This document shows positions 9,170 through 19,267 of a stretch of 64,000 nucleotides of DNA, piece by piece. Each line of letters starts with the position of its first letter. The stretch's first letter is position 1. The position numbers and the translations under genes are program-made. Source of the stretch: Eukaryota sp. TZLM1-RC (Eukaryota > Metamonada: BaSk clade); contig JAUPSS010000013.1 of NCBI GenBank assembly GCA_040285825.1, positions 310,001-374,000 on the forward strand, given 5' to 3'. The notes beneath the pieces were generated by a model. The model saw only the letters and a program-made list of their open reading frames with translations. It ran no database searches and had not been told where the DNA came from.

Positions 9170-11595
9170 GAAGAAGAAGAAATCTCAAAACAAACAGCCA
9201 AAACATCAGTATGTGGGAAGTTCAACACTAACTTCGCTCACAGCACCAGTGCAGCACCAGTACAGCAATCAAAGACTCCCTCAACTGGTTTCCTGTAGGC
9301 TAATCGCCCTTTTGCAAAATTAAATGTGAATACAATTGAACCACTCCATTCATTGAACATGCACAAATAATTTATTTAATTCATAACTGATGGGTTGACT
9401 ATTATTGAACCATGATATCCTCTACAAAGTCTTGATCCGAGAACGCCATAAAAATATATCAAATCTTTTCATTGTATTTTCTTGAACCATTTTTGGAAGT
9501 CATTCAACAAAGTTTCTGCTTCATCTGATAATTTTCCATTTATCGAAAATAAGAAAGCAATAAAAACTAGCTGTGTATTTCTATCAGCATTAGCCTCTTC
9601 AATATCTTTATCATATTTTCTATGTTTTTCTTTTGCTTTGAGATCAAGAGCAGTCACAGGATTGAGTTTTCTTCTGTGAACCAAAGTGTCATTTGCAACT
9701 TTATATGAGACAAAGTCAACAATAGCTTCAAAATTATCAATCCAATCACAGTAAACATCACCTCTATCATCAGAACCAAAATTATTCAGAGAAAGTGTTT
9801 CCTTCAGCAGAGGCTCTTTGATACACGATATTTTTGCAGTTTGTGCCACATTGAACACAGTGTGTCTAACAGCATCATGTTATGAATGTAATCAATTTAG
9901 AGCAATTCAGAGCATGGCACAAAGTGAGTTGAGGTGAATTCGAACAAATACTTTTCTCTTTTGATAATAATTGATTGATGGGGATATTCAAATACAATCT
10001 CATTTTTGTTACAAATGCTTCATTAGTGGCACACAATCCAAATCTGCGTGGTACAATGGTTACAAAAAGTGAAGAATATGATGATTTATTTTTACAAACA
10101 CCTTTTTCCAATAACTATGAATGAAGATCTTGATTTAAAATTGCCAATCTCCATGTATTATTATAAAGATCATTTTCATACATTCCAATCAATCGTTTCT
10201 GTAATGTTCGAAGAGTGTATTTTAAATTTAAAAGATGCTTTTCTGGACTATTACCATTGAATGATTGGGGAAAGCATCGACTCCATTTTTCTACTTCAAT
10301 AAATGAAATGTCTTCATTTAATGCAAAAACAGTGGAATTTTGTGTTGTCAACAATGAATCTTCCCAATCTGCAAATCTTTTGGAAAACTCACAGATTGCA
10401 TTTCTGCATCCACGAACAAAAGCACACAAAGTAAGAATAGAAGCCTTCGTCCAACCTAAACCGCCATACTTTGGACTAAGATAAGCATGGTCTGGAATTT
10501 GGAACATTTTAACCACTCAATAAAGACAATGATAATCAATATTTATTAGTTTTCGTCGATTCATTTACAAGGTATTAGTACAACCACATACTCTGTAAAT
10601 GAACAGCCCATGGGGCATGATAAGATTGTATTATATCTTCAACAGGATTAGTCCAAGGGTGGCCTTGAGGCCTGTCATCCTCCTTATCAAGACCATTATC
10701 GGTTTAGTACCATACTTGTACTTTTAAAGGATCTCAGTGCCTTAAAAGTAGAAGATACTTTGATATGAAATGTGTGCGCTATTTTTGGCATACCTATGTC
10801 TATACATAATGATGATCGTCCTGAGTTCCCTGACGAAATATTGAAATTGCTTTGCCGAAGGATGTCAATTGAAGTATCTTATTAAATTCCTTATCACTCT
10901 GAAAGTAATGGATTGGTTGAAAGAAAACATCGAGATGTGATACAATGCAGGAGGAAAATATTAATAGATTACAACGACAATGTTGCATGGTCCTCAAATG
11001 TGCCACTAACTCAACTGTTAATTAATTCAACCAAAAGTAGAATAACAAATTACACTCCATAAGAACTGATGTTTGGGTCATCAATCAGCCCAAGATCAGA
11101 TCCTAATGACATCCTAGGAGGCATTTTCGATTTTGAATCCAATGTATCACTTTTGCAAGACCTCAAATCAACGAATGACCGTATTCAAAAGACACGGGAA
11201 GAAGCAGAGCATCACCAATTATCAAACACACCCAGTCATACGAAAAGCATAGATGAAAACACATTTAATTTTGGTGAATACATCCTTCAAAAGACTAAAC
11301 ATCCTTATAAATTGCGTCGATTTTGGCTAGACCCATATCTGGTTTCAGAAACCCCTTCCAACTCCAGTTTATTAATAAAGAATCTTGTGCTTGTGAATTA
11401 ATAAATTACCTGATACTAGTCCATTTTTCTTCACCGCAGAATGTCTTCACTCTTTTGAATCAGTGCTTTTGGCAGAACATCTGCTTTTCGGATAGAGCAG
11501 AGCTTTTTTAGTTTGATTCTGATCGAGTTGTTGATGCCGACAAGGAGCCTGTAGTTGTAGTTTCTGATCAAGATTATAAAGATACGATTATCAAG
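9170..11595 (+). mobile_element. Ty3/Gypsy integrase relic, split by a LINE
   Basis: Sequence at about 9240-9346 and again from 10511 to about 11595 follows the integrase region of the better element at 53.6-54.5 kb. Examples are TPSTGF then NRPFAKLNVNTIEP at 9270-9340, FGIP then NDDRPEFPDEI near 10785-10840, and LMFGSSISPRSDPNDI at 11069-11120. Many stops and frameshifts show it is dead. A LINE fragment (9347-10510) splits it and is flanked by the 8-bp duplication aaccactc. A second short insert occupies about 10574-10698. No LTR is recognised at either end. Confidence 0.75.
9347..10510 (-). mobile_element. 5'-truncated family A LINE inserted in the Gypsy relic
   Basis: The minus strand carries the last roughly 370 residues of the family A protein in broken frames (9469-9858, 9875-10111, 10115-10516): the post-RT region (SPKYGGLGWTKAS), the CCHC-type motif and the endonuclease region (SDDRGDVYCDWIDN). 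The 3' tail is at 9347-9420. The direct repeat aaccactc at 9339-9346 and 10511-10518 is the target-site duplication. Insertion therefore post-dates the Gypsy element. Confidence 0.85.
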
Positions 11596-12130
11596 ATCGT
11601 TTAATTAAATCCATGACGGATAATAATTAGTATTAAAAAACCAGTACATCAGCATTAGGTTTAAACAACTTTTGCCTATTACAAGCATAGCAGTTACATG
11701 TACACCCCAATTACAAGCCCAGGTGTTTGTGTCAGTAATAGGTAAAATACAGTAGTATCTACATTATTTGATGTGCTAGAATGTTTATTGTTGGTCAACA
11801 GCATGTCATTTGTTGATGTTTCATTGGAAATCAGTAAACCTGGCTTGAAATGAATAAATGGTTTGTCAACAATGATCTCCATCAATCACTTCTACTCTGT
11901 TGATCTAAATGGTCGCACGGCAAATCCAAGAAAATAACAACTTAGTAACCACTACATAATAGAGGTGCCATGACCTTCAGTAAGTGTAAAGACACGAAAA
12001 TGCGGTGATTTAAGGAAGATTTTTACTGTGTTGAAGACACGTCACGTCACGTCACCACTATTGAACACATTGAAATTCATAATCACAAACAAAGGAAAAC
12101 CAAAGAAAGAGCCATTAGAAAAATAATTAT
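11596..12130. other. Intergenic, no gene seen
   Basis: Spacer between the Gypsy relic and the 3' end of the RCC1 gene. A 63-codon minus-strand frame at 11694-11885 has no recognisable features. Confidence 0.4.
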
Positions 12131-14173
12131 TTACACGAATTGTTTATTTTCATCTACATAGTCACGGAAGATATCAATCAAATACCTTTCAGCCGAATAC
12201 TGAATCCACCATGGAAAACAAGATAACTCAACTAGATATTGACTCCTAATTAGTTTAACACATTTAACTAAACCTTGATTAATAAATTTTGTTGGAGATA
12301 GGGATGAATTCTGAAGTGAGTCTTGAAAGAGTATGTGTGACTGAATGAATTTCAAATCGGGAAAGCTTTGTTCAGTGATATTGGCAGGAACACTGAAATG
12401 AATTATCAATTCCCTCAATTTTGGTAATTGAATTTCAACATAAATAGACATCAATAAATAAACTTCCAATCTAATAATTGATTGCGGTAGAGGTATCTCT
12501 TCTTCTAACACTCCTTCTGAATTGTCAAAGCCGGTTACAACCAATTCTTTTAGTGACGTAAGATAGCTTAAGTCATCAACTTGAATGCCGTCATGTTTAA
12601 GAACCAACTTCACTAGTGAAGTGGGTAATTGGTTTATATTGATTTTACAATGGATTTCTGCACTTTTGAGTTGCAATAAATGTGCTAAATTGAGAGACAA
12701 ATCACTTACTAGTAATGAACCAAGCTGCAAAATCTCAACATTTGGGAAAAATGACAATATTTTTAGGTCAACTTCATCATAGTAAACATCAAGTTTTTTA
12801 ATTCTAGTATTAATCACTTCAGGACCAATATAATCAGTAGATAATCTCAATCGTAAATCACAAATATTTTCATTTAAATTTAATTCTTGTGGATCTTTTA
12901 AAAACATCTTGTTTTGAATCGGATGAGCATTACAGACTTCTTGAGCAAATTGAGCTACCCTATTACTAATTCCACATTTGAGGTAAAATCTTGCTTTAAC
13001 ATATGGATGATTGCCAAAGAGAGTTTGCAAATAATTTAAATATTCCCAATAAACAAGCTTAATTAGACCACTAAACATTCTATCCAAAGGTTGTCTTGGA
13101 TATTGGAAACTGCCAAGTATTTCAGATCCAAATACTTTGACAGGTTGTGGTCGATCAATCAAATCACCTGTTCCTAATTGCCCTTTATCGTTCCTTCCCC
13201 ATGCCCAAACAGTGTTTTTGTTGTAGGCAAAAAGGAAGTCATGACCTACTGAAATACCTTCTATATTATCGAAAGCTTCAATACAAATTGGCTCGTCGTG
13301 ATTTTCATAAACATTACTAATTTTACTCAACTCACCCCAAACAAAAACTTTACCATCATTATCAATGGCAGCATAAATACCACCATAACCACTAACAGAA
13401 ACAATATTATTCAACCCTGGAACTTTAGTGGGTTTTTTATTGAAAGGAACATCATCATTACCCTTGTTAAACTCCCAGACTTCACCATTAGCATCAATAA
13501 TGAATAGAAAATCACTTGAAAGAGCAATAGAATTCGTTATTTTCAACTCAACAATTTGAAACTTCATCAAACAAAAACAATCACAAAAGAAAAAATCACC
13601 AGTATTGTCAATTGCAACAAAAGAATCATCATCCACAGATATAACTTGAATATTGCTGATCCGTTGTATTGTTTCAAAACAAGTATAACTTCCAAATTTG
13701 ACAACTTGACCTTCTTGGGTCACAACAAATGAACTGCTGTCACCACCATAAACTTCACAAACACTGAAAGAGGTGTTTAGTGGATTTATCGAACCCTTTC
13801 TTGAGCTACCGAAGCATAATTCCTTGTTAATGTTCAGTCCCCAACCAAATAACTTACCTTCAGAAGAGAGAGCAAGGGAGTGATCATTGGCGGTGGAAAT
13901 GGAAACAATGTTATTGATTGGTATTTTGATTGGTGATTTGATTGTTCCAGCTCCATGATTAAGCACTTGATGTTCGAAATTTCTTCCCCATCCATAAACT
14001 TCACCAGAATGGGTGAGGAGAAGGGTGTGACCAGATTTTCTTGAAATTGCCTTCACACCAGATTGAGGAATTGAAGAATGAGAAGAAAGGTCGGGCAAAC
14101 TGCCAGTATGACAGTTGTGGAGGGTATTACCATTAATGAACGAAGGGGAGCAAGTTACGTTGGATATGACCAT
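12131..14173 (-). CDS. RCC1-repeat protein with C-terminal leucine-rich region
   Basis: 680 residues, intact. The N-terminal half has RCC1-type beta-propeller blades with the usual G-x-V-x-x-W-G core: GEVYGWGRNFEHQVL, GKLFGWGLN, GQVVKFGSY, GEVWEFNKG, GKVFVWGELS and NTVWAWGRNDKGQLGTGD. After residue about 380 comes a helical segment (YWEYLNYLQTLFGNHPYVKARFYLKCG in broken form) and then leucine-rich, repeat-like strands (LKILSFFPNVEILQLGS, LTSLKELVVTGFDN). Proteins of this type are adaptors or scaffolds, and RCC1 folds can act as exchange factors, but nothing here identifies a partner. The start ATG at 14173 is followed directly by conserved repeat sequence. A dead partial duplicate lies at 3.6-5.2 kb in the opposite orientation. 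Confidence 0.8.
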   Translation of the reverse strand: MVISNVTCSPSFINGNTLHNCHTGSLPDLSSHSSIPQSGVKAISRKSGHTLLLTHSGEVYGWGRNFEHQVLNHGAGTIKSPIKIPINNIVSISTANDHSLALSSEGKLFGWGLNINKELCFGSSRKGSINPLNTSFSVCEVYGGDSSSFVVTQEGQVVKFGSYTCFETIQRISNIQVISVDDDSFVAIDNTGDFFFCDCFCLMKFQIVELKITNSIALSSDFLFIIDANGEVWEFNKGNDDVPFNKKPTKVPGLNNIVSVSGYGGIYAAIDNDGKVFVWGELSKISNVYENHDEPICIEAFDNIEGISVGHDFLFAYNKNTVWAWGRNDKGQLGTGDLIDRPQPVKVFGSEILGSFQYPRQPLDRMFSGLIKLVYWEYLNYLQTLFGNHPYVKARFYLKCGISNRVAQFAQEVCNAHPIQNKMFLKDPQELNLNENICDLRLRLSTDYIGPEVINTRIKKLDVYYDEVDLKILSFFPNVEILQLGSLLVSDLSLNLAHLLQLKSAEIHCKININQLPTSLVKLVLKHDGIQVDDLSYLTSLKELVVTGFDNSEGVLEEEIPLPQSIIRLEVYLLMSIYVEIQLPKLRELIIHFSVPANITEQSFPDLKFIQSHILFQDSLQNSSLSPTKFINQGLVKCVKLIRSQYLVELSCFPWWIQYSAERYLIDIFRDYVDENKQFV

Positions 14174-14591
14174 AATTTGGATGGAGAGGGAGAGGGGAAG
14201 GGAAAATTGTTGAGATAGCTGGATGGGAAGAGAACAAGAGGAAATGAAATTGCAATCAGCATGTCAGACATCGTGTCAGAGATTATCTTGACTCTTCCCA
14301 TTCTTCTAACATCATGCAGAAAAAGGAGAAAAAGGATGACGAGGTTACAAACTCAGTTCCCACCTCCTCCTTCAACTTGTTCTTCAAAGAACAGCCGAGT
14401 ACTTCTTCCCGAACTCCTCAGTCGGGAACAGTCATCCTGTTTTACAGGAATAAACGGAAGGTCAGCGCCTCGATTTCTTATCGAAATCGTCGTTCTAATC
14501 CTTCCGTGGGGGTAGAGTATTGCACTTTTTTCAGTCATCATGTGAGTCATGATATGGGTGCTGTTGAATCAGCCATGGTGCTAATCACCTT

Positions 14592-15000
14592 GGATATGGG
14601 ATGCTCTTCTTTGTGTTTTGTTTTGAATTGTTATTTTGATGTTGAAGAGTTTGTTGTTTTTTGTGGTTTAGCTGTTTGTATTGTAGATATGGAATGTTGT
14701 TCTTGTTTGTGTTTTGTTTTACATTGTTGTTACTTTGATGTTTTTGATTTTGTTGATTGTTTTAGTTTAGGTACTTGTACTTTGAATATGGGATGTTTTT
14801 CTTGTTTATGTTTTGTTTTGAATTATTGTCTTGATGTTTTTGGGTTTGTGGTTTTTCGTGGTTTACGTACTTGTACTGTAGATGTGGGATGTTTTTTTGT
14901 ATATGTTTTGTTTTACATAGTTGTTTTGATGTTTATGAGTTTGTTCATTTTTGTGGTTTAAATTCTTGCCCTTTGGGTATGGGATGTTCTGTCTTAAATT
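14592..15000 (+). repeat. Degenerate tandem repeat, period about 96 bp
   Basis: Five copies begin near 14593, 14686, 14785, 14881 and 14976, each starting with a variant of gatatgggatg and containing tgttttgttttg and a ttttgatgtt core. The period is a multiple of three in most copies. On the plus strand an open frame (14314-14961) translates the unit as about 32 residues rich in Cys, Phe and Val (C-L-C-F-V-L ... F-D-V). Strand composition is strongly T and G rich. Confidence 0.7.
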
Positions 15001-15039
15001 CTTATTTTGATAATGTTGAGTTTGATTATTATGTTTATA

Positions 15040-15220
15040 ATGTGTCTTTTCAATCCAGAAGCTGCCAAAATCTTCTATCAACAAACCCATTTACTGTTGA
15101 TTTAACAATGGATGGAAATGTTGAAGCAAATTCTGGTCAAAAAGGAAAAAAATCTAATTCCAAATTAACTCCTCCATCAAAAATTATTAAAAATGCGATT
15201 TTTGACCGACAAACATGAAA
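15040..15220 (+). pseudogene. ORF fragment with a 2A-like motif
   Basis: The plus-strand frame that ends at 15218 reads TVDLTMDGNVEANSGQ. This resembles the 2A and 2A-like ribosome-skipping motif (D-V/I-E-x-N-P-G-P) with Asn for Asp, Ser for the first Pro and Gln for the last Pro. Such motifs occur near the N-termini of proteins of RNA viruses and several retrotransposon groups. The substitutions would abolish skipping. It lies upstream of the polymerase-like region and may be its decayed leader. Weak evidence. Confidence 0.3.
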
Positions 15221-15321
15221 GTGTTAGCTAAAAAAACAACAAAAAGCACTAAACCAAGAAATTTGTATTGAGAATATAATGTTGAATATCAAGAACAGGA
15301 AGATTTTGACAAAAAAAACCA

Positions 15322-16208
15322 TTGAAACCGAGTATGGTCAAAAAAATTGCGCCAAGTCGTAGTGGCTTGAAGACTGATTCATTGATTCAATTCAAATCAA
15401 TGACCTCAAATCAATATCTTCCCATTGTTATGTGCTTTGATCTTGAAACCTATCATGATGGTCATCTTTATCAAAATCATGATGGCCAATTTCTCCCTCC
15501 TGGTGAGATTAACAACAAAAAGAGAAAAGAGGGTGCAAATCATTTGAAAAAGAAAACTGATGAGCAAATGGGTGAGTGGATTTCTGTTAAAAAAGTGTTT
15601 TTAATTTCGATTGATGTTGGTAAGTTTGATCGCCAAAATTTCATTTTGGGAAAGTAAATATTCACTTATATTGAGAATACGCCCTCAAATTAGATTACCA
15701 GACATTGATATGCATGTTCAGGCAGAAATTTTCTCTGACGAAAAAACCTTGCTTCGTAAAATTTTGAAACATTGTTGGAAATCATCAACCTCATTGTTTT
15801 TTTAATCACAAATTAATGCAGTTTGTTTTACAAGTTTTAAAAAATAGATTAAATTATTTTGATTTACCTTTTCCCACTGTTCGAGATGATACAACAATTG
15901 ATGTACTCAATCAACTTTCACCGAGATGGAGAGAAGTTGTCATCAGGGAAAATGGCTTTTTTCTTTTAGATACTTGGGTTTTTGCCAAAAAAATCATAAA
16001 AATACCCTACGGACATGGATTAGGCAATCTGGCATATAAAATGATAAATGAAAAGAAACTCAAACTTTATCAGGAATTTTCCAATATTTTGCCTATTGAT
16101 TGTTTAGCTTCTTCTCCTCTGTTACAATATTCGATTCAATATGGGCTTCATGATTGTATCCTTTGTCTGAAACTTTTCGTGCTGTTTCAGAAAGACAAAT
16201 TGATTTAA
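15322..16208 (+). pseudogene. Family-B DNA polymerase, exonuclease-domain relic
   Basis: The pieces in order match the three exonuclease motifs of family-B polymerases. LPIVMCFDLETY at about 15420-15455 fits Exo I (D-x-E). YFDLPF near 15856-15873 fits Exo II. SIQYGLHDCILCLKLF near 16130-16180 fits Exo III (Y-x3-D followed by Cys and Leu). Between them are DEKTLLRKILK and FLLDTWVFAKKI. Frames shift near 15655 and near 15780-15805. No polymerase palm motif (YxDTD) is found downstream, so the catalytic half is absent. This proofreading domain occurs in host replicases, giant viruses and Polintons; decay and neighbours favour a mobile or viral source. Confidence 0.45.
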
Positions 16209-16441
16209 TAATCTTATAAAACCATTCCGGCAACCGTCAACTCAATGGTTAAACATTCAAATGTGATACTCAAATTGAGAGAAACTGCTTTGAAATTTCA
16301 ACAATTACGTATCCACACCACTTGTTGCTTAAAGCTGTATTGACAGTCTTGTTTTGAACGTTATTTTATACCACCACGAATATCTGCCCAATTATATGAA
16401 TCATTAATGTCCAAAATTCGTTTGAGTATTATGGGAAAGAA

Positions 16442-17416
16442 ATGGTGAAACCAAAAATGGCGTTTCCAGAGGATTTTGAAAACTTTGTTTATGGTGAAGG
16501 AGATTATAGATTATCGACCACCTTTGAACAACAAAAGTTAAACAAAACTGTAAGTTATGTAGACCATTTGAGATATAGGCCTGAGTTTTTTCCACAATTT
16601 CCAACTGATGGCTTCAGTAGACCACCTCAGTATATGGCCCCAGTAATGTTTGCCAATTTTGAGAATAATTTGAAACTAAATTTACATATTAATATGTAAA
16701 AACATATTAATCGATTTATTAATGTTTACTTTGACAAACCAGATGTGGAAAATGTGTTATCAGAAAGGCACAAGCTAGGTGGATACTCAACGCCATTATC
16801 TACAATTATTTCACTATATAGATTTAGGTTTCGTCAATTTAAAAATTTGTTTTTAGTTGATGATAGAGATTGCTTGAGTTCTTTGTTCTATCATCCTGAA
16901 AATATTGCAGACCTTCTGAATGATGAATTTTTCGATTTATGTGAACAACATGATATAAGAAATAATGAACTTAGAGACATGTTTGAAGGTCTTATTGAGC
17001 CATTTACTTGCCAAATTGAGAATTTGGTCATTGTCGAGAATTTAGTTGACAACATATTTCCAGTGAATATACCCTTTCTTGCAGACGCTGTTGCAAAAGA
17101 TCCTCAAATATTCCTAAAAACAGCAATTACAATTGCCCAATATATCTCCAGTAGAGCGAATAAACCTTATCATATTTCTCCTGTTTCAACCACTGTAGGC
17201 CTTGGATATTTTCCCATTGATACAAGAACACTATGGAGAATTGTTAAACAAACATTGATGGATGATTTATCATCCACACAGACGCTGAAAAAGTCCAATA
17301 CATTAGCCCAAATTACTAAATTCAAACCACCACAGCAATTTGACTTTTGGTCTAATATTCTCGATTTAAACCAACCATTGTTCAAACAGAGGAGCTATCA
17401 TTGTTTCTTTGTATAG
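16442..17416 (+). pseudogene. N-terminal half of a Fanzor1-type (TnpB-like) protein
   Basis: Two frames (16442-16699, then 16745-17416 after a TAA at 16697) read as one protein. Recognisable pieces are ANFENNLKLNLHINM then KHINRFINVYFDK, then VGLGYFPIDTRTL, then FDFWSNILDLNQPLFKQRSY. In Fanzor1 proteins, the eukaryotic relatives of the RNA-guided nuclease TnpB, I recall the same order: a basic ENN-x-KLHF helix, a Y-I-P-I-D-T strand and a W-x3-F-x-L-N-x4-F-K segment just before the TDG strand that leads into RuvC-I. Here the sequence stops before that strand, so the RuvC catalytic core and zinc ribbon are missing and the copy cannot be active. Assignment is from remembered family pattern. A possible C-terminal counterpart is at 40.1-40.5 kb. 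Confidence 0.5.
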
Positions 17417-17420
17417 CCCC

Positions 17421-17948
17421 GCTAACGAGGTTAAGCCTTATTCCTTAAATTCAGTTCGTCTCCCATGTATGCAATTAAAAGTACTAGTTGCTGAAGCGAT
17501 TGACCATTTAACACAATAGATATTTTGGGGAGTGTAATTTATAAATTGATCAATAGTGGAAGCAGAATGTTTATATTGATGACTCTACATAGTATAACAA
17601 CATGGATCAAATACAATGTCCATTATCTAGGAAACTACAACACTAAGAAAACAAGGAAACTGAAAAATAGTGGCGCTGAAACCTCAAACAAGAAACAAAT
17701 GAAAAGAAATTTTTTTATTTTGTTAAAAAAAGAGCCCAAATCCCTTCTGGCTTGTGTGTCAACCTGGAATAAATCAATTTTTTTGTAATTTACTCTAAGA
17801 TTTTGTATGCCAAAGTAAAAAGCTTGATACTTCATGTAAGTTGTATGAGTCAATGACACTATAAATATTTTTAGTTTTAAATGTAATATTAATTAGTGTT
17901 GTATTATAGAAACTCTCAAAAAACATCATCAGAATAGAATCAATTGGA
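17421..17948. other. Intergenic, no supported gene
   Basis: AT-rich. A short plus-strand frame at 17525-17788 starts in the remains of the preceding element and has no recognised feature. Confidence 0.4.
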
Positions 17949-18119
17949 TTATTTGTTGTCAATCTCGATCTCAGTATCCAGTCTCAGTCTATGTGCACCA
18001 TAAGATTTTCCAATATCATGCACCTCTTCAACTGACGCTTCAAGATCATATTCGCTCACCACCTCCCACTCAACAGAATGCAATGAGGTCTTGGAAGTGA
18101 AAATTGAATCATTGTTTAA
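17949..18119 (-). CDS. Possible C-terminal exon of a small acidic protein
   Basis: The minus strand is open for 56 codons with a protein-like, acidic composition (VEWEVVSEYDLEASVEEVHD, then GAHRLRLDTEIEID) and ends in TAA at 17949. There is no in-frame ATG. A TAG at 18120-18122 precedes it and could be the end of an intron (TTTGTAG), but I could not place a convincing 5' splice site of the usual GTATG or GTAAG type within 40 nt. The family is unknown and the N-terminus is missing. Confidence 0.3.
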   Translation of the reverse strand, partial: LNNDSIFTSKTSLHSVEWEVVSEYDLEASVEEVHDIGKSYGAHRLRLDTEIEIDNK

Positions 18120-18194
18120 CTACAAATATTGAGAATTGTAAGAAAAATTAGATTTAACAAATAATAGAGAAACTAAAATTCTGGCAAACAGCAA

Positions 18195-18269
18195 GGATGG
18201 GCAAGTCTCAGATTGGTTTAGATGTCTCTCTTAATGATGCCATCTCTGCTTTAGATGAAGAAATTGAAA
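18195..18269 (+). CDS. Possible very short ORF or start of a broken gene
   Basis: ATG at 18195 opens 24 codons, MGKSQIGLDVSLNDAISALD then EEIEN and stop. One base later in phase the sequence continues KLSKQEIVELMEALLFNSLS to a TAA near 18355, so a single missing base would give a 52-residue helical protein. It lies just upstream of the zinc transporter. Low confidence. Confidence 0.2.
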
Positions 18270-18364
18270 ATTGAAGTTGTCTAAGCAAGAAATTGTAGAG
18301 CTGATGGAGGCGCTATTGTTTAATAGCTTGTCCCCAATTACCCTTCCCGTCTAATCATATTTCA

Positions 18365-19267
18365 ATGCATGGACTCAACTTATCCTCAGACAGGGCACGC
18401 CTCCTTGTCTTTCTTGGTCTTAATTTTTTCTTTATGTTTGCTGAAGTCTTCTATGGCATCCTTACAAACTCACTCGCTCTTATTTCTGATGCCTTCCACA
18501 TGGTTTTTGATTGTATCTCTCTAGTAGTCTCTCTCTATGCCATGTCTATTTCATCCAAACCCCCATCCAACTCCTACACATTTGGCTTTATCCGAACCGA
18601 AACTCTTGCTGCTTTTGTCAATGGTGTCCTTCTTCTTTTCGTTTCTTTCTTTCTTCTATTCGAAGGTTTCTTGCGTGTCTTTTCCCCTCCCGACATCTCA
18701 CACACACCTCAGCTCCTCACTGTAGCCATTCTTGGACTTTTAGTTAACCTTGTCGGCGTCTTTTTCTTCTCCCACCACTCCCACTCCCACTCACATGATG
18801 ACGTCAGCACCACTCATGGTGACGTGTCTCATAACCATTCCCATCATGAGAACATGAGAGGAGTCTTCCTTCATATTCTAGCAGATACGCTTGGATCTGT
18901 AGGGGTAGTTATTGCTTGTATTACTGTGATGAAAAAAGGATGGATGATTGCTGATCCTTTGGTCTCGTTGGCCATAAGTTCTTTAATATTCAAGGCGGCT
19001 TTGCCTCTGGTGTTAAATAGTGGGAAGACTTTATTAATGGTGACGTCATCGGGTCAAAAAGAAGGTCAAATTAGAAGAAAAGTGTTGACATTGCCATTTG
19101 TATTGGATGTTGTTAAGGAAAAGTTTTTTGTTCTGGTTCCAGGTAAAAATGTTTTATTTATAAAGGTAAAGGTCAGTTCACGTGATCATTTGATTGATGA
19201 TTTGATTGATGAGATAAGGGGGTTGTTAACTGGTGATGCTGATAAGATTTTCATTGAAGTCTGCTGA
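18365..19267 (+). CDS. Zinc transporter, cation diffusion facilitator family (ZnT5/ZnT7/Msc2-like)
   Basis: 300 residues with six predicted membrane segments, the normal CDF layout. CDF proteins exchange cytosolic zinc for protons and load organelles of the secretory pathway. The metal-site motif HxxxD appears twice, as HMVFD in helix 2 (after LISDAF) and HILAD in helix 5 (before TLGSVGVV). A His-rich loop lies between helices 4 and 5 (HHSHSHSHDD, then HNHSHH), as in ZnT5/ZnT7 and yeast Msc2. FGFIRTETLAAFVNG after helix 2 is also typical of that subgroup. A short cytosolic tail of about 85 residues follows helix 6. No intron is needed. The ATG at 18365 directly precedes the conserved N-terminal helix. 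Confidence 0.92.
   Translation: MHGLNLSSDRARLLVFLGLNFFFMFAEVFYGILTNSLALISDAFHMVFDCISLVVSLYAMSISSKPPSNSYTFGFIRTETLAAFVNGVLLLFVSFFLLFEGFLRVFSPPDISHTPQLLTVAILGLLVNLVGVFFFSHHSHSHSHDDVSTTHGDVSHNHSHHENMRGVFLHILADTLGSVGVVIACITVMKKGWMIADPLVSLAISSLIFKAALPLVLNSGKTLLMVTSSGQKEGQIRRKVLTLPFVLDVVKEKFFVLVPGKNVLFIKVKVSSRDHLIDDLIDEIRGLLTGDADKIFIEVC

Larger units (their letters stand above)
14300..17420 (+). mobile_element. Degenerate element: tandem repeats, PolB exonuclease, Fanzor-like part
   Basis: From about 14.3 to 17.4 kb plus-strand frames, all broken, hold a repeat-rich segment, a family-B DNA polymerase exonuclease region and the N-terminal half of a protein I read as Fanzor1. Whether these were one element is not certain. 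PolB and Fanzor1 genes co-occur in giant viruses and in some large eukaryotic mobile elements, so an integrated viral or Polinton-like origin is possible. No terminal repeats were found. Individual parts are listed separately. Confidence 0.4.

Noticed and set aside
14353-15090. Minus-strand ORFs across the 96-bp tandem repeat
   Set aside because: Short, interrupted, and rich in Asn/Lys/Gln as expected for the complement of a T/G-rich repeat.
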